Source: Candidatus Methanophagales archaeon
GTDB taxonomy: Archaea > Halobacteriota > Syntropharchaeia > Alkanophagales > Methanospirareceae
DNA: 15,670 nt
Assembly (NCBI GenBank): GCA_030668065.1
Contig: DAOUUS010000010.1
Coordinates: 1 to 15,670, forward strand
Direction of reading: 5' to 3'
Positions 5,944-13,154 of the stretch are shown in pieces. Under the pieces are notes generated by a model. That model worked only from the letters and a program-made list of their open reading frames with translations, had not been told where the DNA came from and did no database searches. Position numbers and translations under genes: made by a program. Position 1 is the stretch's first letter, and the number at the start of each line of letters is the position of its first letter.

Positions 5944-7404
5944 ATGTCGAGTGCGAAAGAAGATAGGAAAGAAGGAGAAGTAGTAGAACTTGCACGTAGA
6001 AGAGGGTTTTTATGGCCCGCTTTTGAGATTTATGGTGGTGCGGCGGGCTTCTATGATTACGGGCCTTTAGGTGCATTGCTCAAGAGGCATATAGAAACCG
6101 AGTGGCGGCGTTTTTATGGCATTGGAGAAGGGTTCTATGAGATAGAGGCAACGACTATAGCACCTAAGGACGTATTCGAAGCTTCGGGGCATTTAAAAAG
6201 CTTTGCCGATCTTGCAGTAGTATGTAAAAACTGTAAAAGCTTCTTCCGGGTGGATGATGAATTAAATATAAACAAAAAATGTCCGGGATGTGGTGGAGAG
6301 CTTGTAGAGGCAGGCGAATTAAATTTGATGTTCCAGACAAGAATAGGAGTGTCAAAAGGTGAAAGCGCGGAGCGCGACCAGAAGAAAAGCGAAGGTTATC
6401 TGAGACCCGAGACGGCACAGGGTATATTCATAAATTTCCAGAGGTTGATACGATTCAACCGCGATAAACTGCCCTTAGGCGTAATACAGATAGGTAAGGC
6501 ATACAGAAACGAGATTTCGCCACGAAAAAGCCTTATCCGGTTACGTGAGTTCACGATGGCAGAAGCAGAAGTCTTTGTGGATCCGCGGGAGAAGAACCGG
6601 CATCCTAAGTTTGATACTGTGAAAGATATAGTGATGAAGTTAGTACCAGGAGAAGGTGCCGAGGTGGAGAAGAGCTTAGAGGAAGCAGTGAGAAGCGGGC
6701 TAATTGCAAATGAGTATCTGGGCTATCACGTAGTGAAAGTGGGCGAGTTTCTGGAGCGAATAGGCATTCCAAAGGACCGTTTGCAGTTTAGACAGCATCG
6801 CAAAGATGAGATGGCGCATTACGCGAGAGATTGCTGGGATGCTGAGTTTCTTAGCGATAGATATGGTTGGATGGAGATAGTAGGTGTTGCGGACCGGGGA
6901 GATTATGACCTTTCCGTGCACGCAGCGTTCTCGAAGGTGGATATGAGTGTGCATACAGAAGTAGAAGGCGAAGCAGCGGCTGAAAAGGTAGTACCACATG
7001 TGATTGAGCCGTCTTTTGGGATAGACCGGATTTTTTATGCGTTGTTAGAAAGTTCACTTTATAACGAACAGGTGGGCAAAGAGAAGAGGAAAGTGCTGAG
7101 ATTCAAGAGCGAGATAGCACCGATAAAAGCTGCGGTGTTTCCTTTGTTAAACCGGGATGTGTTGAAGGAAAAAGCGAAGGCAGTGGTGCAGATACTGAGG
7201 GATGAATCAGTATTTGCTGAATATGACGGATCAGGCAGTATTGGGCGGCGGTATCGGCGTCAGGATGAAATAGGCACGCCGTATTGCATTACAATAGATT
7301 ACGAAACGCTGGAAGATGGCGCGGTGACGATACGGGAGCGGGACACGATGAAACAGGTACGTGTTCCGATAGCGGACATAAAAGGTTTTATAGCCGAGAA
7401 GTGA
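5944..7404 (+). CDS. glyS: Glycyl-tRNA synthetase (archaeal/eukaryal alpha2 type)
   Basis: 486-residue class II aminoacyl-tRNA synthetase that charges tRNA-Gly. Motif 1 region follows the N-terminal GFLWPAFEIYGGAAGFYDYGPLG signature (residues 21-43). A zinc knuckle is formed by Cys94, Cys97, Cys113 and Cys116. Motif 2 is at about 186-211 (KAYRNEISPR to LREFTMAEAEVF). Motif 3 is at about 356-369 (PSFGIDRIFYALLE). The anticodon-binding domain covers about 392-486 (IAPIKAAVFPLLNRD to IADIKGF). It is shorter than the roughly 570 residues of Methanocaldococcus because the insertions between motifs are small, but all catalytic parts are present. GAGG lies 9-12 bases before the ATG. It is the last gene of the rightward translation block. 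Confidence 0.98.
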   Translation: MSSAKEDRKEGEVVELARRRGFLWPAFEIYGGAAGFYDYGPLGALLKRHIETEWRRFYGIGEGFYEIEATTIAPKDVFEASGHLKSFADLAVVCKNCKSFFRVDDELNINKKCPGCGGELVEAGELNLMFQTRIGVSKGESAERDQKKSEGYLRPETAQGIFINFQRLIRFNRDKLPLGVIQIGKAYRNEISPRKSLIRLREFTMAEAEVFVDPREKNRHPKFDTVKDIVMKLVPGEGAEVEKSLEEAVRSGLIANEYLGYHVVKVGEFLERIGIPKDRLQFRQHRKDEMAHYARDCWDAEFLSDRYGWMEIVGVADRGDYDLSVHAAFSKVDMSVHTEVEGEAAAEKVVPHVIEPSFGIDRIFYALLESSLYNEQVGKEKRKVLRFKSEIAPIKAAVFPLLNRDVLKEKAKAVVQILRDESVFAEYDGSGSIGRRYRRQDEIGTPYCITIDYETLEDGAVTIRERDTMKQVRVPIADIKGFIAEK

Positions 7405-7506
7405 ATCCTAAAAGATTTTTGTCGTTACCACAGTTAAACAGGATGCTCAATTTGAACGACATAGTTTGATTCTTGTTGTATAGGAAGTACAAGTTCTAAC
7501 TATTCA

Positions 7507-7525
7507 GGACGCAGATTTGCGCAGA
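7507..7525 (+). repeat. Left inverted repeat, CGCAGA type
   Basis: GGACGCAGATTTGCGCAGA. Its first nine bases are perfectly complementary to the end of the unit at 7688-7706, and the terminal CGCAGA also matches. Such double CGCAGA units are commonly seen around GxxExxY genes, in my recollection. Confidence 0.6.
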
Positions 7526-7550
7526 AAACTATTTCAAATTATCAAATGCC

Positions 7551-7665
7551 TTATTTAACTTCCGGTTTATATCATCATTGCATTTTCATAAACCTTTTCC
7601 AGAAAACCATAACCCAGTTTATTATAAACTCGATATAAGAGTCTAATATTCTCCTCCGCCAATTC
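7551..7665 (-). pseudogene. Decayed GxxExxY protein gene (PD-(D/E)XK-related), internal deletion
   Basis: The minus strand from 7665 to 7567 encodes ELAEENIRLLYRVYNKLGYG then FLEKVYENAMMI and a TAA stop. This is the N-terminal core of the GxxExxY family (pfam13366/TIGR04256), whose name comes from the G-x-x-E-x-x-Y motif, seen here as GFLEKVY. Shifted by one frame directly after it, minus-strand 7568-7551 reads KPEVK and a stop, matching the usual C-terminal KPEVKR of the same family. About 80 residues between the two are missing, so a deletion removed the middle. An upstream in-frame stop closes the start. Full-length members are about 120-130 residues and of unknown cell role. It lies between inverted CGCAGA repeats. 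Family recognition is strong despite the small remnant. Confidence 0.7.
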
Positions 7666-7687
7666 ATTATATTAAAAATCCGGATTA

Positions 7688-7706
7688 TCTGCGTTCTTCT
7701 GCGTCC
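7688..7706 (-). repeat. Right inverted repeat, CGCAGA type
   Basis: Reads TCTGCGTTCTTCTGCGTCC on the plus strand. The reverse complement agrees with the left unit in 15 of 19 positions, with differences confined to the central four bases. It lies just upstream (5') of the dead GxxExxY frame. Confidence 0.6.
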
Positions 7707-7767
7707 GATTATCAAATTTTACTCTTTCTTGTTGCATGGCTAACCAATTGCGGTTTTTCTTTATACC

Positions 7768-7786
7768 AGCGGATATTTATACCGCT
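7768..7786 (+). promoter_or_regulatory. trpB2: trpB2 promoter, TATA box inside a small inverted repeat
   Basis: TATTTATA (7774-7781) lies about 48 bases before the trpB2 ATG, giving a leader near 25 bases. It is framed by AGCGG (7768-7772) and CCGCT (7782-7786), a perfect 5-base inverted repeat on both sides of the TATA element. A regulator binding there would block TBP, but the arms could also be a BRE-like G/C element and chance. No TGTACA-type TrpY box is seen. Confidence 0.45.
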
Positions 7787-7828
7787 ATTAGCGTTTATGA
7801 GAAATAAGGTGAAAGAGAGATTAGGAAT

Positions 7829-9193
7829 ATGAACGATAGAGCGAAGATATTGCTTGACGAGGAAGAGATCCCGAAGGCATGGTACAACATACAGGCGGAC
7901 CTGCCTTCTCCATTGGACCCACCGATAAATCCGGCGACTATGGAGCCAGTAAAGCCCGAGGATTTGGCGCCTATTTTCCCAATGGAATTGATAAAGCAGG
8001 AAATGAGTACAGAGCGATGGATACCGATACCAGAAGAGGTAAGAGATATTTACAGGCTGTGGCGGCCCTCGCCGTTGTATAGGGCTCTCCGGTTAGAGAA
8101 GAAATTGAAGACGCCCGCGAGGATTTATTATAAATGGGAAGGCGTTAGCCCGCCCGGCAGCCACAAGCCAAACACGGCAATTGCACAGGCCTATTATAAT
8201 ATGAAGGATGGCATAGAACGGATAGCCACGGAAACCGGAGCGGGTCAGTGGGGTTCTGCACTGGCATTTGGTACTATGCTGTTCGGGTTGAAGTGCACGA
8301 TATATATGGTTGGTGCAAGTTACGACCGTAAGCCCAACAGAAAGGTAATGATGGAGATGTGGAATGCCGAGTTGTACAGAAGCCCAAGCAAGAACACGGA
8401 ATTTGGAAGGAAACTCCTGGCTGAGGACCCGGATACACCGGGTAGTTTAGGTATTGCTATTTCTGAAGGTGTAGAGGATGCAGCGACACATGATGATACG
8501 CATTACGCATTGGGTTCTGTTCTAAATCACGTTATGTTACATCAGTCTGTAATAGGGTTAGAGGCGAAGACGGCATTTGAGCAGATAGATGAATATCCTG
8601 ATGTGATCTACGGTTGTGTAGGTGGCGGTAGTAATTTCTTTGGATCTTGTTCGCCATTCGTAGCAGATAAGATACGGGGCGATAAGCCGGACTTAAAAGT
8701 AGTTGGCTGTGAGCCGATGGCATGTCCGACACTGACGAAGGGGCTGTATCAATATGATTTCGGTGACTGTGCAGAGATGACACCTCTGTTGAAGATGTTC
8801 ACGTTAGGGCATACGTTTGTCCCACCGCCGATTCATGCAGGTGGGTTGAGATACCACGGAGATGCACCTTTGCTGTGTAAGTTAGTTAAGGACGGCTGGA
8901 TAGATGCAGTGGCATATCATCAAACCGAGGTGTTCAAAGCAGCGAAAATGTTTGCCGAGACAGAAGGGATAATAATAGCACCGGAGACGGCACACGAAGT
9001 GAAAGCGGTAATAGATGAGGCGTTGAGATGCAAGGAAGAGGGCAAAGAGGAAGTGATATTCTTCAATAACAGCGGTCACGGGCATTTCGACATGGGGTCA
9101 TACGATGTTTTTCTTAGAGGGAAACTGGTGGATTACGAGTATCCGGCGGAGTTGGTGAAGCAGTCGTTGGCTAAGGTGCCGAAGGTGGAGTAG
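7829..9193 (+). CDS. trpB2: Tryptophan synthase beta chain 2 (TrpB2, TrpB-like PLP enzyme)
   Basis: 454-residue fold-type II PLP enzyme of the TrpB2 group (TIGR01415), longer than TrpB1 (about 400). It condenses indole with serine (in some members O-phosphoserine) to tryptophan. The PLP-binding lysine is Lys113 in PPGSHKPNTA. Catalytic Glu is in ETGAGQWG (Glu135). The PLP phosphate loop is CVGGGSNF (263-270). The N-terminal region WYNIQADLPSPLDPP and IPIPEEVRDIYRLWRPSPLYRA is typical of TrpB2. The C-terminal NNSGHGHFDMGSYD is also present. It stands alone with its own promoter and no trpA or other trp gene nearby, as is common for TrpB2, which may salvage indole. AGGAAT lies directly before the ATG. 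Identification is firm; physiological substrate is uncertain. Confidence 0.97.
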   Translation: MNDRAKILLDEEEIPKAWYNIQADLPSPLDPPINPATMEPVKPEDLAPIFPMELIKQEMSTERWIPIPEEVRDIYRLWRPSPLYRALRLEKKLKTPARIYYKWEGVSPPGSHKPNTAIAQAYYNMKDGIERIATETGAGQWGSALAFGTMLFGLKCTIYMVGASYDRKPNRKVMMEMWNAELYRSPSKNTEFGRKLLAEDPDTPGSLGIAISEGVEDAATHDDTHYALGSVLNHVMLHQSVIGLEAKTAFEQIDEYPDVIYGCVGGGSNFFGSCSPFVADKIRGDKPDLKVVGCEPMACPTLTKGLYQYDFGDCAEMTPLLKMFTLGHTFVPPPIHAGGLRYHGDAPLLCKLVKDGWIDAVAYHQTEVFKAAKMFAETEGIIIAPETAHEVKAVIDEALRCKEEGKEEVIFFNNSGHGHFDMGSYDVFLRGKLVDYEYPAELVKQSLAKVPKVE

Positions 9194-9208
9194 GTTGGAA
9201 TAAGATAT

Positions 9209-9294
9209 AACACAAGGGGGGAAGTACGTATTACGTTTCTTCCTCTTTAGTTTTATGTTCTTGTGAACGTAATAATACGTAAGCGTTTTGTGTT
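9209..9294. repeat. Imperfect inverted repeat downstream of trpB2
   Basis: AACACAA (9209-9215) and TACGTATTACGTT (9225-9237) on the left are mirrored by AACGTAATAATACGTA (9266-9281) and TTGTGTT (9288-9294) on the right, with small indels and a 28-base T-rich centre. It begins 15 bases after the trpB2 stop, so a transcript would fold into a long hairpin. It may act as a terminator for trpB2 or be the ends of a lost small element. Confidence 0.6.
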
Positions 9295-9300
9295 AATGCG

Positions 9301-9375
9301 CTATCCGAGAACTGTGCCAGTAAACACGCAGTCCTTATCATTTTCGATTAATGCTGTGAAGCTTTGTTTTGTCAT
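9301..9375 (-). pseudogene. Possible N-terminal remnant of a HicB-like antitoxin
   Basis: A 24-codon minus-strand frame from ATG 9375 reads MTKQSFTALIENDKDCVFTG and ends in TAG after TVLG. This resembles the first strand-turn-strand of HicB-family antitoxins (typically FTAVIEKDEDGYYVA.VPELPG). The rest of the domain and any HicA partner are missing. It stops 7 bases from the large inverted repeat, as if truncated there. The match is short and made from memory, so chance similarity is possible. Confidence 0.35.
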
Positions 9376-9404
9376 TTGGGTTTCCACAAATACAATATTG
9401 GTTT

Positions 9405-9632
9405 TTAATAATTTAATAGTATTGGACTTTTACCATTCTTAAGTCCTTCTTCTGCTCGCACAACCTTAGGTTCGAGTGTATGAGGTCCAATAACTCTCCA
9501 GACACGCTCTTTAAATTATTCCTCCGCGAAAATGCTGTTATAGGCGTCAATATATCTAACACAGGGCATCTCCGCTCCAATATCGCAATTCGATTTTACG
9601 TATTCAAATGCCGTTTGGAAAATGTTGCACAT
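9405..9632 (-). pseudogene. Broken protein-like frame of unknown family
   Basis: On the minus strand, ATG 9632 opens 38 codons (MCNIFQTAFEYVKSNCDIGA onward) that end in TAA at 9516-9518. The same frame then continues for 36 codons (FKERVWRVIGPHTLEPKVVR then AEEGLKNGKSPILLNY) to TAA at 9405-9407. The composition looks like real protein on both sides of the stop, suggesting a point-mutated or decayed gene of about 75 residues or more. I do not recognise the family; a transposase fragment is one possibility. A 97-codon plus-strand frame covers the same bases and cannot be fully excluded as the true coding strand. Confidence 0.22.
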
Positions 9633-9719
9633 AAAAAGCAGGTATTAGAAGATGTAGTCAAGGAAGCTCTATGGAGTCTTTCAGACAAGAACACCCCAAA
9701 ACCTGCCATTTTAGCCACT

Positions 9720-10370
9720 TCACAGCTTCCTCAACATGCGGCGGCGCCATACGATCAGCGATATAGCCGCTAATGCCGCGATTACCTCGAATCCGGGAAC
9801 TTCTTTCGCCCCCTCCTGTGCGGGAGTCGTTACCGGTGATGCAGTAGGAGATACTGCTGACGTGTGTTTAGGCGATATTAAGGGAGTTGACGTTGCTACC
9901 GGTGTATGCACAGGCGATATTGTGGGCAGAGTAGTTTCTGCGCCTGTTGACATAGAAGTATCGTACTTTGCGTTCCATGCAGTTATTCCACCAAGCATGT
10001 TATAAGCGATGAAATCGTGTTGTGCAAGCGTATTTTTTGCTGTGTTGCTTCTAATACCGGATTTGCAATATGCGATAATTACTTTAGAGTTGTCTAATTC
10101 GTCAATTCTGCTTTCTAAATCGGATACCGGTATGTTTATAAGTTCGATACCGTCCATATCTATCTTCTCAGCATTGTATTCCCCTTCTGTCCTGACATCC
10201 AGCAGAATATATTGTTCTGGATTTTCTACAAGCATTTTATGTGCTTTGTCTACACTGATGTCGTACGTTGGCGCACCAGGCAACGGCGGAGTAAGCTCGG
10301 CGTAGGCTACTGCACTTGAACTAACAAGTAAAAGTAACATCACAAAAATCCACGCAGTTATCTTTTTCAT
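9720..10370 (-). CDS. Secreted rhodanese-like protein with PGF-CTERM surface anchor
   Basis: 216-residue exported protein. A signal peptide (MKKITAWIFVMLLLLVSSSAVAYA, residues 1-24) is followed by a single rhodanese domain at about 36-137 with the active-site loop YCKSGIRSN, Cys102 being the sulfur-carrying residue. A Ser/Thr/Pro-rich linker (about 138-188) leads to VPGFEVIAALAAISLIV and an RRR cluster, the PGF-CTERM tripartite signal (residues 192-194 PGF, hydrophobic helix, Arg cluster) recognised by archaeosortase A and lipid-anchored in known cases. So the enzyme should sit outside the cell on the membrane or S-layer. AGGAAGTGA precedes the ATG by about 11 bases. It is divergent from the CARDB genes. 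Whether it moves sulfane sulfur or only binds is unknown. Confidence 0.93.
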   Translation of the reverse strand: MKKITAWIFVMLLLLVSSSAVAYAELTPPLPGAPTYDISVDKAHKMLVENPEQYILLDVRTEGEYNAEKIDMDGIELINIPVSDLESRIDELDNSKVIIAYCKSGIRSNTAKNTLAQHDFIAYNMLGGITAWNAKYDTSMSTGAETTLPTISPVHTPVATSTPLISPKHTSAVSPTASPVTTPAQEGAKEVPGFEVIAALAAISLIVWRRRMLRKL

Positions 10371-10421
10371 CTTTTTGTTTCACTTCCTAGAATGTTTTGT
10401 TTGAGATTGAATAGGAATCAA

Positions 10422-10430
10422 CATATAAAC
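10422..10430 (-). promoter_or_regulatory. Candidate TATA box of the rhodanese gene
   Basis: Minus-strand GTTTATATG lies about 55 bases before the ATG at 10370, preceded by an A-rich tract. A start of transcription about 26 bases on would leave a leader of roughly 28 bases containing the AGGAAGTGA ribosome site. Confidence 0.5.
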
Positions 10431-10650
10431 TTTTGTTTTTTTTGTGCTCGCTTATCCGGTGGTACAATGCCAATCAGCAATAGTCTATAATATTAGGCTG
10501 GGAATACCACGTTTTTGGTGATTTAACGCTGTGTTGCAAGAGAGATTGCGTGGGTTATGAAAACTCTTTTCAAGTGGAGAAGTCACAAGCGTGGAAGTTG
10601 AGTGCGACCTTGCGAATTTTTTAGAGATTGATTAGCGTAAAAAAAGGAAG

Positions 10651-10660
10651 TTTAATATTA
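10651..10660 (+). promoter_or_regulatory. Candidate TATA box of the first CARDB gene
   Basis: TTTAATATTA lies about 55 bases before ATG 10709, predicting transcription from near 10682. That start would exclude the upstream ATG at 10679, which supports 10709 as the real start codon. Confidence 0.45.
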
Positions 10661-10708
10661 TCATATTTCAATTTGTAAATGTTTTTTATAAAGAGAGGGG
10701 CATATAAA

Positions 10709-13150
10709 ATGCGGCAAAAGATGCGCGAACAGTGTAACAGGCGGAAAATTAGCACTTTTATTGTGATAGCTGTGTGTCTAACAGGCGTGGTTATACCTGC
10801 GATGACTCAGCCCTCAAACGTCATACCTTCAACACCCTTGTATACGTATGAACCTGTTTTCCATGGAAATAACATTTTTTGCGAATCTCTCATTGTGTAT
10901 GTGCCCGCAAAGGGATTCAGTAAGAGTACTGAGAACGAGATAGAGGAACAAAACAATGCCGAATTTCCGGATCTCACGGCATCTAATATAACGTTTTTTA
11001 ACAAAAACGGTAACGCCGTATCGTTAGATAAACTCATTGCACGTGAAAATCACACAATACAAGTAAATGTAAAAAATGCGGGCTGCGTAGCTGCTACGGA
11101 CTTTTATGTTAAGCTGTATGTGAACAAATCCGGTTATGCAACATCAGATGAGCCGGTTGCGGGTTTTCCCAGGTCGGAACAAATTGCGCGTCTTGAACCA
11201 GGAGTAACGAGCGAAGTGGACTTCTCGTGGACGCCGCCGGAAGCGGGTTTTTATCGCGTAAAAGTGGTAGTTGACGAAAAAAACGAGGGGCGGGAAGAGA
11301 AGAAGCATGTTAAAGAGTTAGAAGGCGGGTGCCGTGTGCAGTTGACTTTGCCGTGGACAACGCGTCCTGAAGGGCAGCTTGAGAGGTTGAACGTCTCCGT
11401 GGATTGCGATAATGAAGTACATGAATTAAGTGAGAATAATAATAATGTCTCTCAGCTCGTGGCTGTCGCGGATAGAGAGATAATACCTATCTTCGACACC
11501 GGTTCGTCTGATAACCCATACCCCAGCATTTCGGGCATTCATAAAGGAACTATCAGATTAAATCACACGATTACTGTCAATAAGATGTACACATACGCAT
11601 GTCCTGGTACAGGAGGTCACACCGAATACATTGAAATATCAAATGAATCCGGGATAGTAGCAATCGGACAGTGGGCTGGCTATACAGGTGACGGGCATAA
11701 TATTAGCTTATATCCTTCGTTCAGAATGCTTGCAAATCATACTTATAACTACACGATAAGAACCGGCTCTTATCCTCAGATTCATCACACAAGTGAATTA
11801 AAAGCGAAGGGCGGAATGGGGCTAATTAACTGCACTTCGTTCGTGGATGCGAATGGTCGTTCTTATAATAACAGGATACCGGCTATTCGATTAGAAGGTA
11901 ATTTTGCGAATGACAATTTGCCGGATTTGGAAGTTAATGAAATAGAGGCATACTACACTAACACCGACATAAGGTATCTAAACTTAAATAATGACGTCAA
12001 AGTAAAAATAACAAATAACGGGTCTATAAAAACAGGACCATTTGAAATAAAACTCGTTGCGAACGCAGAAGATGTAGATATTAAGACAAGCCCTGTACTT
12101 GGGCCAAATTCGAGTACATATGTAGTGTTCACTTGGACGCCAACATTTAATGTGACCCGACCACCCCTAAATGCAGGTCATGTATCCGAAAATTATACTT
12201 TGAATGCGATAGTAGACCCGGAAAACAGGATAATAGAATCCAATGAGACCAATAACAGGAGGACAGTCAACGTATCTGCAATTTGGAATGGTCGTATGGG
12301 TGGAAATGGTGTTTTCGGTGATCCATACATAACAACCCAGCATCATGGTAAATTACATGGCGGCACAATCTACACATTCGGTGATAGTTATAAGTACTGG
12401 AAATATGCCGTTCAACCAGGAAACCCTTACACAGTAAAATATGATGTTACACTGCCTCTTGGTGCCAAGGTAGAATTAGCAAATATATATACCTATTTCG
12501 AGTGGTTTGTTACAGAACAACCGAAAGCGGATGTGACGTTTGCTACTCCCGATGGCGAGAACCATCTTTCGATAGAAGAGTGGTACTGGGACAGAGCCTA
12601 TGCTTTCATTTTTGGGCAGTTTTTATGGGGTGTTCTCAAGTATGATGTGACTCCATACCTCAATGGGAATGGTACTTACAACTTCTCGCTTAAGCATGAT
12701 GGTGGTCCTAAATACTTTGTGGATGGTGCGTTGTTGTTCTTAGTCTACCGTGATGAAAGCGAGCCTTTGATGGAGTACTGGATGAGTGAGGGTGCAGACC
12801 TTATAGGCGGCAGAGATATTGAATATCTTCGCTATGAGGATACAACAGCGAAAGCGGAGTTCACAGGTGGTGAAATAGATATTGCAAATGTAACCAACGT
12901 GACACTGTTTTCTGTTGTGAATTGGGGATTCCAAACTGACCTATGGTTCAATGGCCACTTACTTGGGAAAGAATGTTTCACCTCTATACACCCCTATCAA
13001 GAAGAGATTGCGCAATACAATGTTACACGGATACCAGCGGAATATCTTAATACCAGCTACAACCTTGTTGAAATGCAATTTAGAGGATATTGCAGGAATA
13101 TGCCGGCAAATGCAGTACTGGTTGTGGAATACAAAGAGGCAGGGCGATAA
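10709..13150 (+). CDS. Large secreted CARDB protein with a DUF3344-like C-terminal module
   Basis: 813-residue exported protein. ATG 10709 is chosen over ATG 10679 because GAGGGG lies about 9 bases before it and it gives a compact signal peptide (RRKISTFIVIAVCLTGVVIP ending near AMTQ). A CARDB domain (cell-adhesion-related, beta-sandwich) spans about 86-190 with a second CARDB-like C-terminal edge at 212-250 (RLNVSVDCDNEV..LSENNN). Residues about 265-400 form a module with YTYACPGTGGHTEY and RTGSYPQIHHTS, which I recall from methanogen and ANME surface proteins. A second CARDB covers about 406-535, and a DUF3344-like domain 536-813 (VELANIYTYFEW, KYDVTPYLNGNGTYNFS, FVDGALLFLVYRD). Many N-x-S/T sites suggest glycosylation. 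It has no C-terminal anchor, so it is probably secreted or held by other surface proteins. The next gene starts 4 bases on. Confidence 0.92.
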   Translation: MRQKMREQCNRRKISTFIVIAVCLTGVVIPAMTQPSNVIPSTPLYTYEPVFHGNNIFCESLIVYVPAKGFSKSTENEIEEQNNAEFPDLTASNITFFNKNGNAVSLDKLIARENHTIQVNVKNAGCVAATDFYVKLYVNKSGYATSDEPVAGFPRSEQIARLEPGVTSEVDFSWTPPEAGFYRVKVVVDEKNEGREEKKHVKELEGGCRVQLTLPWTTRPEGQLERLNVSVDCDNEVHELSENNNNVSQLVAVADREIIPIFDTGSSDNPYPSISGIHKGTIRLNHTITVNKMYTYACPGTGGHTEYIEISNESGIVAIGQWAGYTGDGHNISLYPSFRMLANHTYNYTIRTGSYPQIHHTSELKAKGGMGLINCTSFVDANGRSYNNRIPAIRLEGNFANDNLPDLEVNEIEAYYTNTDIRYLNLNNDVKVKITNNGSIKTGPFEIKLVANAEDVDIKTSPVLGPNSSTYVVFTWTPTFNVTRPPLNAGHVSENYTLNAIVDPENRIIESNETNNRRTVNVSAIWNGRMGGNGVFGDPYITTQHHGKLHGGTIYTFGDSYKYWKYAVQPGNPYTVKYDVTLPLGAKVELANIYTYFEWFVTEQPKADVTFATPDGENHLSIEEWYWDRAYAFIFGQFLWGVLKYDVTPYLNGNGTYNFSLKHDGGPKYFVDGALLFLVYRDESEPLMEYWMSEGADLIGGRDIEYLRYEDTTAKAEFTGGEIDIANVTNVTLFSVVNWGFQTDLWFNGHLLGKECFTSIHPYQEEIAQYNVTRIPAEYLNTSYNLVEMQFRGYCRNMPANAVLVVEYKEAGR

Positions 13151-13154
13151 AAAG

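Larger units (their letters stand above)
7405..7828. other. Intergenic region with a dead GxxExxY gene and the trpB2 promoter
   Basis: No intact gene. It holds an inverted pair of 19-base CGCAGA-type repeats (7507-7525 and 7688-7706) enclosing a decayed GxxExxY frame on the minus strand, then about 100 bases of AT-rich DNA leading to the trpB2 promoter. The first 100 bases after glyS show only a short T-run near 7417 and no convincing hairpin. Confidence 0.6.
9194..9719. other. Intergenic graveyard between trpB2 and the rhodanese gene
   Basis: No intact gene is supported. The stretch contains, left to right, an imperfect inverted repeat (9209-9294), a possible HicB-like remnant on the minus strand (9301-9375), and a protein-like minus-strand frame broken by a stop (9405-9632). 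A smaller hairpin GGACTT/AAGTCC lies at about 9424-9447. Confidence 0.5.
10371..10708. other. Divergent intergenic region between surface-protein genes
   Basis: No gene is supported. It carries the rhodanese promoter at its left end and a TATA-like block at 10651-10660 at its right end. In the middle GTGGTA (10459-10464) can pair with TACCAC (10505-10510), with an inner CAGC/GCTG pair, giving a hairpin of about 52 bases. Its role is not apparent. Confidence 0.45.

Noticed and set aside
9470..9480. GGTTCGAGT resembling a tRNA T-loop
   Set aside because: No acceptor, D or anticodon stems can be drawn around it, and no CCA-side pairing is present.
9480..9773. 97-codon plus-strand open frame
   Set aside because: It overlaps the 3' end of the well-supported rhodanese gene on the other strand, has no ribosome site, and its C-terminal part is simply antisense to the PGF-CTERM tail. 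The opposite strand looks more protein-like in the rest.
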